NCBI GenBank assembly: GCA_019321725.1
Contig: CM033114.1
Coordinates: forward strand, 11,450,278-11,514,277
Length of the DNA: 64,000 nucleotides
Direction: 5' to 3'
From: Paulownia fortunei
Taxonomy: Eukaryota > Streptophyta > Magnoliopsida > Lamiales > Paulowniaceae
Position 1 is the stretch's first letter; every line of letters starts with the position of its first letter. Of the stretch, positions 47,248 to 57,212 are shown piece after piece. The notes below the pieces were generated by a model. That model saw nothing but the letters and a program-made list of their open reading frames with translations. It made no database searches and was not told the DNA's origin. Position numbers and translations under genes: made by a program.

Positions 47248-48554
47248 AAATGAATTTGACTCTCAATCTTTGAAATTTATCCTTAATGGTTTCAACTATT
47301 AATATGTTTTGTGTTGTTTCATCTTTATTTTTTTCAATAAGCCACATTTCAACTAATATCTTTCAAACTCTGATTTCCTATCTATTTTTGACATTGGGGA
47401 TAATATTTCGATTAGGTTGGGGGAGGAATAATTAATATCATGTCTTATGTGTTCAATGTGTGTTTTCTAATTTTTTTTAACAAAAAATTTCAACCATGTT
47501 TTCTTTTAGGCCATTAAAACCATGAGTAAGGGTGGCCAGAGTAAAAGGTAATCTTTTGACACTCTTGATATGCACCCCCATTTTTTTCGCATAACATGGA
47601 ATGTTTGTGAAGTTTTTAACTGAAATTTTATAAATTGTCAAAATATAATTGCAATCCTCTTTTTGTTAGAGTCCAATGGTACTATTTTGGAAAGAAAAAA
47701 TAGTCTTGTACATATCCTAAGCCTCGTGAAATGATTGGTTGCGATACATATAACTGAAAATCCTGACCATGTTAAAGTGTTTATTTTTTAATATTCACAT
47801 ATCTTTTGTGAATAAGTGGAGAGTTTGAGAAAACAAGCATTCTAAACTTTAATTGATCATTTAAATTGATTTTGTTGCAATTTGAGATGCTTAATTATGT
47901 CTACCTTGCATGTGGAGAAATGAATTAGGTAAACCTGTGTAGTTATCTATTTCTATTAAAATATTTTGCTTTATAGCTAGTAATGTGAGTATAATTATAA
48001 TTCTTTTTTTTTGATCTTCTGCTATCATACGAGTCAGTTGTATAATAAAAAAAATAAAAAAAATAAAAAAAAATCACCATTTTGTTTTGAAGTTAACCAA
48101 TGAAATTTCAAGGCATATTTTTGTAAGATAGACTAGGTATTTCAAATTTTGTGACTATCTATTTTATGCTCACTTTTAGTTTGAATGCTTGCCCTAAATT
48201 ATTTAAGCTTTTTTCCTAAGTGTTTTAACTGCTTACCAACTCCATGAGTGAACATCTTACCAACTTAAATGGCAAATACTTACTTGTAGGATATGAAGTT
48301 GAGACTTTTTCATAATTGATTTTGAAGTTATATGTAACTTGGTCTGTGAAATAAAAGGTTGGCTTAGTGCACATACGCACATCTTTTGGAAATTCTTAAA
48401 AAAACTCTCGATTGCATCTGTGATCCCTAACAAATGATTGTATGTGATCGTTAGACTATGTTATATGTTTCTTTTCAATTATGATCATCATGCCATGTTT
48501 CTTTTTATTTATATTGCATTTCATTATATAATAATTACTAGGGACTAGTAATAA
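47248..48554 (+). other. 3' internal region of element B
   Basis: Non-coding. ACATTGGGGATAATATTTCG followed by the tract GATTAGGTTGGGGGAGG (about 47393-47430) corresponds to the internal tract of elements E and A. An A-rich run lies at 48047-48073. The region ends in the polypurine tract. Confidence 0.6.
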
Positions 48555-48570
48555 ACTGGTTGGGGGGGTG
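48555..48570 (+). other. polypurine tract of element B
   Basis: AACTGGTTGGGGGGGTG directly precedes the 3' LTR start TGATGAACAT at 48571. Confidence 0.8.
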
Positions 48571-49965
48571 TGATGAACATTTAGAAGTGTATAATTAATT
48601 AAGATTTATATAATTATTTTCACTTTGAAATTGTCATTAGAACTTTCAATTAAAGCATTTTTATGTTTAGGAATAAAACGGGAAATCAACATAAAAAAAT
48701 AAGATTAAAATTTTTTATCTTTTTTGTGCAGATTTTAGAGAAACTGGCATAATTTTTTATTCAAATGGTTTTGGGTTCATGCAAACTTTGGACCACATAC
48801 TAAACATGTAAGGATCATATAAGTTAGATTACAAGTGGTTGTACAAAATGATCATAAAAAATTCGGATCAGAATTGAGCCCAATCCTGACCTATTTTACT
48901 AATTGGGTTATATCACTTAAGCTAAAATATATTTTGGGCGTAATGTGGATATATTGTCTGCAATTTTTATTCTTTACTCAATATCAAATTCTGGTTGTAT
49001 TCTGCCTGAAAATGCAATTTAATTAGGTAGGTGAAAATTTAGAGGATTTGGTGTAACAACTTACCAACTCTTGACAACTAGCATACTACTTGATTGTTTA
49101 ACTCCTCCATTATATGTTTGGCCTCTAGCATACTCCAAGTACTATAAATAGACCATGTATTAAGCTTGTAAGAATGGGGAGTAGAGAGAAAAAAAAGTTT
49201 TATTGTTGTTTTTCTTGAGGCTAAGTTTTTAGTAGTAATGTAAGTTTTGTAGTAGTAATTGAAATGCATTCTCTAGTTCTCTTCTATTTTTAGTCTTTTC
49301 TACTTTCATTATGTCTTTCTAAATTTGATTTTGCTAAGTAAAAAGAGTGAACCCCATGATGAAGGAAGATGAATAGTTATAAAGGTAGAAAATATTTAAG
49401 TGTGTTGGATTATTGTTTCAATTGTTGATCTAAACTCTATTTATTTTGTGGTGATTCTTGATTTATGTATCATTAATGGCACAAAAAATACTTGGGTTCA
49501 TTTGATTTTACTACACTAACCGCTAACTTGAAACCTTAATTTGTAGATGAGAAAAGTGTACATAAATACTTGATCACATAAACAAGTGTTGGCGTTAAGA
49601 GATAATTTGCAAATGGTAAGATAATATCATGATTACCTTATTGCATGAGTTATTTGATAACATCTTCCCATTAGAACCTTTATTATGTATGGATTCCAAT
49701 AGTGGCAATTAAAAGAGATAAAAATAATAAATAATTGTTCCTCTATCTAAAATTCAAGAACGGATCCCTAATCCTCAGTACTTTTATTACTTTGATTTTT
49801 TTTAGTTATAGCATAAATTATTATAAACCATATAAAGCCCATTTTTTATTTTTAGAAATATAATCCTGAAATCTTCAAACAACTTCCTATGGATCGACAT
49901 CGACTCACGAGAAATTTATTACTTGACATAACTTGCACTTGGGTTTGCAACTTAAAATTATAGCA
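48571..49965 (+). mobile_element. 3' LTR of element B (1,395 bp)
   Basis: It starts TGATGAACATTTAGAAGTGT and ends AAAATTATAGCA. It carries an intact TATAAATA (49143-49150) and downstream CCATGTATTAAGC shared with the 5' LTR. Reverse-complement similarity to 62587-64000 (element F) shows a third copy of the family. Confidence 0.9.
49143..49150 (+). promoter_or_regulatory. TATA box in 3' LTR of element B
   Basis: TATAAATA, preceded by TCCAAGTAC. The same site in F is TATAAATA on the minus strand (63608-63615), and in the 5' LTR of B it is mutated to TATAATTA. Confidence 0.5.
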
Positions 49966-51212
49966 TATATAGACAAGCATGCCTAGACATGTAAGTTCTT
50001 ATACCCTCACTTTGATTATTACTTTAGTTTTGATATGTAGGAGTTGAATGTTAGAAATCTTTTGCAGGTTTCTTGAGGTGAACGACTGATCGACCATTAC
50101 TTGAAAAATAATTCAGGCACTTGGATTTCTAGCACCATGGCCAAATTAGTTGGTTTCCTATTTTATGTTCTAAGATAATACCCCATAGCGAGCCACTTTG
50201 AGCCTTTCATTAAGTAAACTTTTTCTTTTGTGGTAACCATATTTTCTGACCTAGCCTAAATACATTATTATCTAACTCTTATTCTCAAAATAAATTATAG
50301 TTAAGAACATATTTTGTTGACAAGGTAAGCTCTCAAAGGAATTTGGGTTGGGAACAGAAGATATGCATGTGGGAGTTCAAATAAAGAATAAAAGAATAGA
50401 AAAAAATTAGAATCATATATATATGAAAAAAATAAGAGAAAAAGAAAAAAAATAAGAAAAAAGAAAATGATTTTTTTGTTTGCAAGTGTTGAATACAGAC
50501 CTCTTGAGCTACAACTCAAGAAGAGGGTGTTACCAAGTTATTTCGAATGATGAAAAGGGCCCATCACAATAATATCCAACCCCATTTTATAATGTTTTAC
50601 GGGTTTTGAGAAACATTCTTTGATAAAAAAAAATTAAAGTCTCTAACTCCATGAAGTTTTAAGAGCCTTTGTTACATCATATCTGTTTCTTTCTTAGCCA
50701 CATCACTACTCCTTGACCCCATTACAACCTTAGTTAAAGACTCTTTGATTTCATATGGTGCCTTTGGCGTAGTGGAGATTTTTATCAAATGAGGAGCCTA
50801 TAATGTTTGACTCTATCATTTGAGATCGAGTGATTATTTTTGTATGGTTCTATAGGAATTTACTTATTTAAAGCATGCAATGTTTCATCACTGTTGACAT
50901 TAGCCATTCACACACACACACTTGAGTACTATTATTGTGGGAATATATTAGCTTTTGAATTACTAAGGGTTCAATTCAATACTTGTTTAATTTCATCACC
51001 ATACTACCTTATTGTTCTAAGAGACCAATAATTGGAAGCTTAGCTTGTCATATGTATTTGTGGGTATCACCACTAGAAGCCCTCCAGCTGGGGGTTTAAA
51101 GGTTTGTTGCATATGTCAAATGCAGTTGTGATTTCCTACAAAAGTAAATAAGTTTAGGTTTTCTTTATATTGTGTTATACGAAGATGAGCAAAGGTTAAG
51201 TATAGGAGAATT
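49966..51212 (+). mobile_element. 3' internal region of element C, right piece
   Basis: Continuation of 38570-39090 after element B. No coding sequence; an A/T-rich low-complexity stretch at 50390-50480 and a short (CA)n at 50910-50922. It ends GATGAGCAAAGGTTAAGTAT then AGGAGAAT, a polypurine tract (about 51190-51212) in front of the LTR. Confidence 0.65.
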
Positions 51213-52591
51213 TGATAAGTGCATATGTCTGCATACTTTGTTATTAATTACTTTATGTATTCCTTGCTTTCTTCTTATTAATATTAGGTTTTTTATTAAT
51301 GTTTTGTGTTTAATAGAAATTTGGAGTCAAGGGACTAAAAAAAACACCAAAATAGAGGTGAAACGAGCATCTTATACCAAAATACCAAAATTGTTGTGCC
51401 CTTTATTTTAGTCACAACACTATTTGAAGCCTTTTTGCAATGTGAAAACAAAACACTTTACACCGTAACCTCAAAATGTCACACCATAGCTTTAGTTGAC
51501 AAGTTTGAAGACAGAAGTTTTTGCACCATGGCACCATTTGATGATTCTTGAATAGAGTATATTGCGCAGCTGCCTCAGATTTTTGCGCTATGGGGCCAAT
51601 TCCCAAAAAAAAAAACATGAATTCTATCTCTATTTTTTTTATCTCTTTGGGAGAAGTATAAAAGGGTAAAAATGTATTTAGGGGACTTTTGGCACTTCTA
51701 GGAGAGAAGGAAAACAAGACTTTGAAGAGGAGAATCATCTACATAGAATATTTCTTCACCATTATCAGAGTTTTTTTCCTCTTTTTTTTAATTCCTTTGA
51801 ACTCCTAATTTTATTAGTTTTATTTTTCTTATTCTTTTCAAGCATGCTAGGCTAGATTCTTAATTTGGTTGGGGATGATTTGACAACCCTAGACATAGAT
51901 TTGTGTAATTGAATATTTGATATTATTCTTTAGTTTTCTGATTGAGATTGTTATGTTCTTTTACAATTTATTTCATCATGGTTATTTTCTTGTTTTATTT
52001 GTGTGCGCAACCAAATAAGACTTGAGAATTATTAACAACTAAGTTAGATATCTTGATCTATAATTGTCTTAGATTTCTAATCGTGAGTAGAGAATTGTTA
52101 TTAATAATTTTGAGATATTTTTATTAATTGCAATGAAGAACATTACCTCATGACCTTGAGTGTTTATTGCTTAGTCTAACTTATCTTTCTTATCTTAGTG
52201 CTTCTATTGAATTGAATCTACAGAGCTTGTTCTAGCTTGTTTAATGGTTAGGAAATTGGGTAGAGAGCTTGTTTTACCTATAGACAAACTAAGAAAAGAT
52301 TGGTATAATAAGCTTGTTATCTACAGTTGGTAATTTCAATGGACTTGGGATTAATATTTATGTTAATTTGTAATTCATTGTCTGCTGGTGGAGAATAAAA
52401 CCTTGTCAAGATTTTCTAATTATTGTTCATCTATTCAATTCTCATTCTTAGCATTCTAATTCCAATTTGTTTTTTTGCAGTCTAGTTAATTGATTAAAAA
52501 ATAACCCCATTGGTTCTCCAGTCCACTTGTTGAATCTTAGGATTTTAGGTAAGTAACTAGTGAGTCAAGTCCTCAGTTTTTGAGTTGATAG
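51213..52591 (+). mobile_element. 3' LTR of element C
   Basis: It starts TGATAAGTGCATATGTCTGC after the polypurine tract. It is collinear with the next LTR: GGAGTCAAGGGAC near the start, AACCCTAGACAT[A/G][A/G]ATTTGTGTAATT in the middle (51890 and 54015), and AGTGAGTC[A/G]AGTC near the end (52560 and 54328). It stops at 52591, about 75-100 bases short of the end seen in the partner LTR, where that second LTR begins. Confidence 0.75.
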
Positions 52592-52592
52592 T

Positions 52593-54430
52593 TGATAAAT
52601 GCATATTTATACATGTTTTCTATCAATTTCTTTATATTTCCCTTGGTTTATTCTTGTTTATATTTGATGTTTATGAATGTTTTATATATAACAGGGACTT
52701 AGGAGTCAAGGGACCAAAATGAACAAAAAATGAGCTAAAACAGAGTTGAAATTGGCCAAAATTCAAAGAGTAAGGTGCTATGGTGCCATTTTGAGGCCCT
52801 AACTAGGCAAATTCAGAGGCGAAGGTGCTGGCATGCCATAGGTCCAGGAAATCTTCTCGCCATGGTGCCATTAGGCAGTATTCATGTCTTGGGCATAGCT
52901 TTCTACTCCAAAGCCCTATTTAACTAATTCTTTACTCATTAGACTGATAAGATATAGCACTAGAACTTTCTAGTTGACAACTTAGCCCAGTTCAATTGAT
53001 TTCAAAGACAAAAATAAAGTTAAAGAGTAAGCAATGCACTAAAACTTCTAGATGTGGTAGTATTTATACTTTTGGAATTACTTTCTCTACAAATGTGATA
53101 TTGAGATGATTCAAGTAGCTATGAAAATATAACTTATATGGATACAATTCATATGCATATAGCAAAAGCCAGTTCATCATAGAAAGAGGATAAAATTAGT
53201 TGAAAGAGGCTGAACAGTGCAGATGATAGAGAAGCATGTGCCAGGGCACCATCTAAGTAGTATATTTTCGAGAAGCTGGCGACTGTGCGCCAGTTTGCAC
53301 AATAAAAAATAATACATTTCAAAGCTTTTTGAGATTTGGAGGAGGGTATACAAGACCTAAAACCCTAAGACATGGTAGGGTCTTTCATTTACACTTGCAA
53401 TTCGTTACTTATTAGTGGCATCCCAAAAATTAAGTCTGAATTAGTGGATGCTGCCAAACGGAATGGTTATGCCATACACAAAAAGAAAGAGACTCATAAA
53501 AAGGAAGAGGCAAATGGCATCTCCGATTAGAAAACAATTAAGAGAAAAAAAAAGAATTAGAATTAATCGATAGATTTCTCAAACAAACAAAAAGAAAACG
53601 AAAGATAAAACATAAATCATGGATTAACTAAGCCCTCTTGGGGACTTTCTTAAAGATGAACCTCATGTAAATACCATGGAATAAGGTTTGATCTTATTCA
53701 TATTCCATTCCAAAAATAGAAAGTTTGATAGAATTGGGATTTTTTTTTAAAAATTGGATACAGTTACTAATTCATGATCTAGCATGTACAGAGTGAAGTT
53801 TTCATTCTTAGATACACATGTTAAGTCTTGGGCATTAGAAGGAGAAAAGATAAATAAGCTTGGAGAAGAAGACTCATCCGCCAAGAGGATCTTCACCATA
53901 ATCAAATTTATTCTTCCCTTTTCAATTCCCTTGAACTCCTAATGTCTTTAAATTTATTTTTATTATTTTTAATTGTGCTAGAATATTTTTTATTTGGTTA
54001 AGGGTGATTTCAAAACCCTAGACATGAATTTGTGTAATTAAAGTCTTGATGTTATTTCCCACTTGTCTAATTGAGATTTTTTATGTTCTTCTATGATTAG
54101 TCTCTTCATAGTTATTTTCTTGTTTTGTTTAGGTACACAACCATGTTGTGCTTGAGAATTATCTACAATTAGATTAGAAATCTTGAACCATAATTATTTT
54201 GAATTTCTACTCCTGATTATTAAATTATGATTAATGATTATTGGATGTTTTTGTTAATTGCAATGAAGAACATAACCTGAGTTGAAAATCAAAACTTGTA
54301 TGTTTGTGGTTTCTAGTTGTTAATTAGTGAGTCGAGTCTTTAGTTAAAGAGTCAATAATAAATTTATTAACCTCAATCTTCATAGGATTAATCCTTACTC
54401 ACACTATACTTATTAAAAGCACCGACCAAA
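52593..54430 (+). mobile_element. 5' LTR of element H
   Basis: It starts TGATAAATGCATATTTATAC and ends before TTTTTGGCACCATTGTGGGG (PBS). It is the same family as the LTR at 51213-52591 but about 450 bases longer, mainly due to the plastid insertion (53404-53815) and sequence near 52890-53220. Confidence 0.78.
53404..53815 (+). other. plastid DNA insertion: rps7 3' end, spacer and ndhB start
   Basis: Nuclear copy of plastid DNA. About 53428-53530 translates, after a one-base gap, to SELVDAAKRNGYAIHKKKET then HKKEEAN, matching the C-terminus of plastid ribosomal protein S7 (SELVDAAK..DAIRKKEETHRMAEAN). The spacer (TCATGTAAATACCATGGAAT near 53666-53690) follows, then ATGATCTAGCATGTACAGA at 53774, the first codons of plastid ndhB (MIWHVQ.E.FIL), with Trp changed to stop. 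The order rps7 then ndhB on one strand is that of the plastid operon. Similarity ends after about 12 ndhB codons. Comparison with the LTR at 51213-52591, which lacks it, shows that it interrupts LTR H. Confidence 0.87.
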
Positions 54431-54450
54431 TTTTTGGCACCATTGTGGGG
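54431..54450 (+). other. primer-binding site of element H
   Basis: TTTTTGGCACCATTGTGGGG, same type as for elements A and B. Confidence 0.75.
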
Positions 54451-54561
54451 ACCGAGTGTCTAATTGATTTGTTATCAGTTTTAGTTTTTAGTTTTTTTTA
54501 TTTTGTGTATTTCTCTTTGATAGTTTAACCTAGTTTCTCTTTTTTCTTCTTCTAGATTTTT

Positions 54562-55493
54562 ATGTCATCGGAGGATTTGTAGCAAAGATTTAAGCAAATT
54601 CGGATTAATTTGATCATACGAATTCTATCATTACCACCACATCCTACACCTATACCCCCGATCAATTCACCATCGAAGGTCGAGTTTGAGACTTCTCTTA
54701 CTTTTGAAACTCCTCCCCATTCCTGAACCAATTGAGAATGCACAAAATCACTGAATATTGAAGGAGTTGGCAGCCCCTTCATTAGAGAATCAACCATTTT
54801 GCATCACTTATCCCAATCTTGAAGCGGGCTTTGAACTTAAATCGGGAATGATCCATCTTTTGCCTACTTTCCATGGATTACCTATGAGTATCCAAACAAA
54901 CATTTGAAGAAATATGTTCCAACATGAAATCGATAAGCATCTCATAAGAGAATATCAAACTCATATCCTTCTTTTTTTCGTTAGCAAACTCAGTTAAGGA
55001 ATGGCTTTATTACTTACTTCCTAGCACGATCACTACATGGAATGAGATGTAAAGAATATTTATTGAGAGATATTTTCCCGTATTAGGAGCATTCAAAAAG
55101 AAATATGTGGAATTTGGCAATGGGAGAAATCTCTCTATGAGTATTGGGAAAGGTTCAAGAAATTGTGTGCTAGTTTCCTTACCATCAAATTAGTGATCAA
55201 ATTCTTGTCCAATATTTTTATAAGGGACTTTTGCCAATGGAAAGAAGCATGATTGACGCTGTAGTGGAGGAGCCTTAGTTAACAAAACCCCCGACGCAGC
55301 AAGGAATCTAATAGCAAACTTGTTGCAAATTCTCAATAGTTTATAAATTACAATGATCCACAACAACCACCTAAGAGTTTTAATGAAACCAATACATCTC
55401 TTTTTGAGCAAAATCTCACATCTTACCTTTTTGGTACAACAAATGGCTATCAGGCAACAAGTAAGGCATATGGAGTTTATTGCATGGTGGGAC
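54562..55493 (+). pseudogene. gag N-terminal part of element H
   Basis: The start MSSEDL is at 54562. Then capsid text in shifting frames: IHLLPTFHGLP (about 54850-54882), NKHLKKYV, MGEISL..., HQISDQILVQYFYKGLLPME (about 55185-55245) with RSMIDA, and TKPPTQQGI (from the KTPxAARNLI motif). Many stops. At 55116 a block begins that is repeated at 56836; at 55489-55493 is GGGAC, followed by an LTR end. The gag proceeds after the inserted LTR at 60128. Confidence 0.85.
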
Positions 55494-55782
55494 TGCTGGG
55501 TTCGCTATAATCGCAGGGGTATACGCAGTGGAAAATTAAATTTTTTATCAAACATAAATTTAACCCCTTTGATTCGAAAGCGATTTTAACGATCGCGCTT
55601 ATTCAAGTGAATATATATATAAATATAAAATCGGATTATACCTTTCGTGCACTCCGGTTGTTGTAGGGAATGAAGCAATCAATTGCTTATCCTGGACTAT
55701 CAGAACTCGCAGAGATCCAAGTGTCTCCCCTCTATCAGGTCCACGATACGGAAAGCAACACCAATCAAAAGGATTCGCTAGT
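55116..55782. repeat. duplicated block, copy 1 (gag plus LTR end)
   Basis: 55116-55782 and 56836-57500 are nearly identical, by eye about 96-97 %. Each contains about 375 bases of gag, GGGAC, and about 290 bases of the LTR end (TG[C/T]TGGGTTCGCTATAATCG, GGATTATACCTTTCGTGCAC). Similarity begins exactly at GGCAATGGGAG and ends at GATTCGCTAGT. Confidence 0.92.
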
Positions 55783-56835
55783 TTTGCCTCACCTCTTCTC
55801 ATATACCCCAATTTTATGAGCCCATATGGTACTAAGTGTCAAACAATACCCATCAAACTTTCGTGTAGATAGAGCATCAAGATGTCCCACGACTCATGGT
55901 CAACATAATGACGATTCCATCCCACGAGCATCTCTATGCTTGGTAGAGATCACAGCTTTCCAACACAAGACCACCCCACGACTCATGGTCAGTGATCAAG
56001 TGCAGTAGCGGTCGTCATGTCTCTATCTTTGATGGTAGGCATGGAACGATAGGTCCTACCTAACTTGTCCATTTTTGTTTGAAATCGAATTTTCAAAAAA
56101 ATTCTTTTACTTAATTTTAAAAAAATTAAGTGGGGTTTAATTTTATCCAAGACCTCATCATAATTTAAATTATGTTGGTTATTTAATGCATGACATCATA
56201 ATATCATTCCACAAGCATAAAAGCATTAAATAAAATCCTAAGCATGCATCTAATACATACTTAAATAAATAGATGATCATGAACCAGTCATATGCGGTCC
56301 ATTTGAGCCAAAAATGGACCTAAGGTCAGTCTAAGGGTAATAAAATGGAATAGAACCTATTCTATTACATAATTGTATCCCATACAATCATGGGCCTTCT
56401 TTTTTATTCTCCTTCGTCTTCCAAAGAAAAAGAAAAACCTTACCTTCTATTCTACTCTCTTTACAGAAAATAAAATAACTTACATAAATGAAATAAGAGG
56501 CTCACAGACCCATTTTAAAATCCAAAAAGTATTAAATAAAACCAATCATATTGGTCCAATGGCTCATGATCATCCCATACATGCTCATAATTAACATCAT
56601 ATGTAATTATTAAAATATGTAAATTTACCAAATTGTTAAACGCAATTTTTCTTTTAACTTGGTATAATTTTTAATTGCTTGAAAATTAATTTTTCTTTGA
56701 AAAACAATTTTTCAGAAAAAATTAAAATTAACATTTAATTTTAATATTCCAGAAAATAAAAAAATAATAAAAAAAAAAACGGACCCGGAACGACACGACG
56801 AGCAGCACCACTGCTGCCCGTCGGGCGCGCAGCCA
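55494..56835 (-). mobile_element. partial copia-type LTR next to copy 1
   Basis: The first 289 bases (55494-55782) match the end of the solo LTR at 57213-57500. The rest (55783-56835) differs from it: it has CCCACGACTCATGGTCA twice (55884, 55975), AATGGACC..., and a GC-rich end. The TGTTAGAG-type LTR start is missing. It could be another member of the LTR family or a recombinant. Confidence 0.6.
56775..56835. other. GC-rich island with small hairpin
   Basis: About 60 bases with strongly raised GC in otherwise AT-rich DNA, including GCAGCACCACTGCTGC (6-bp stem, 4-base loop) and GTCGGGCGCGCAGCC, preceded by a run of A. It ends at the breakpoint where copy 2 of the duplicated block begins. Confidence 0.8.
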
Positions 56836-57212
56836 GGCAATGGGAGAAATCTCTCTATGAGTATTAGGAAAGGTTCAAGAAATTGTGTGCTAGTTTCCTT
56901 ACAATCAAATTAGTGATCAAATTCTTGTCCAATATTTTTATAAGGGACTTTTTCCAATGGAAAGAAGCATGATTGATGCCGTAGTAGAGGAGCCTTAGTT
57001 GACAAAACCCCCGACCAGCAAGGAATCTGATAGCAAAACTTGTTGCAAAATTCTCAACAGTTTATAAATTACAATGATCCACGATAACCACCTAAGAGTT
57101 TTAATGAAACCAATACATCTCTTTTTGAGCAAAATCTCACATCTTACCTTTTTGGTACAACAAATGGCTGTCAGGCAACAAGTAAGGCATATGGAGTTTG
57201 TTGCATTGGGAC
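56836..57212 (+). pseudogene. gag fragment of element H, second copy
   Basis: Near-identical to 55116-55493. Contains HQISDQ-type and FYKGLF..ME segments with the same frame damage. It ends in GGGAC (57208-57212), the left target-site copy of the solo LTR. Which of the two copies is ancestral cannot be decided from the sequence alone. Confidence 0.85.

Larger units (their letters stand above)
39091..49965 (+). mobile_element. Element B: complete Athila-like gypsy element (10.9 kb)
   Basis: Structure: 5' LTR 39091-40340, primer-binding site 40343-40363, gag, protease, RT, RNase H, integrase (to about 45640), extra region with a LOG-family sequence, polypurine tract 48555-48570, 3' LTR 48571-49965. 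Both LTRs begin TGATGAACATTTAGAAGTGT and end TTATAGCA. Flanks TATAG (39086-39090) and TATAT (49966-49970) agree in four of five bases, consistent with an old target-site duplication. It sits inside the 3' region of element C. All genes carry stops. Confidence 0.88.

Noticed and set aside
48027..48075. Poly-A tail of a LINE or retrogene
   Set aside because: The A-rich run is interrupted by T at short regular intervals and no LINE coding sequence or target duplication is present.
53774..53813. ndhB as a gene
   Set aside because: Only about 12 codons remain and the third is a stop; it is a plastid-derived fragment.
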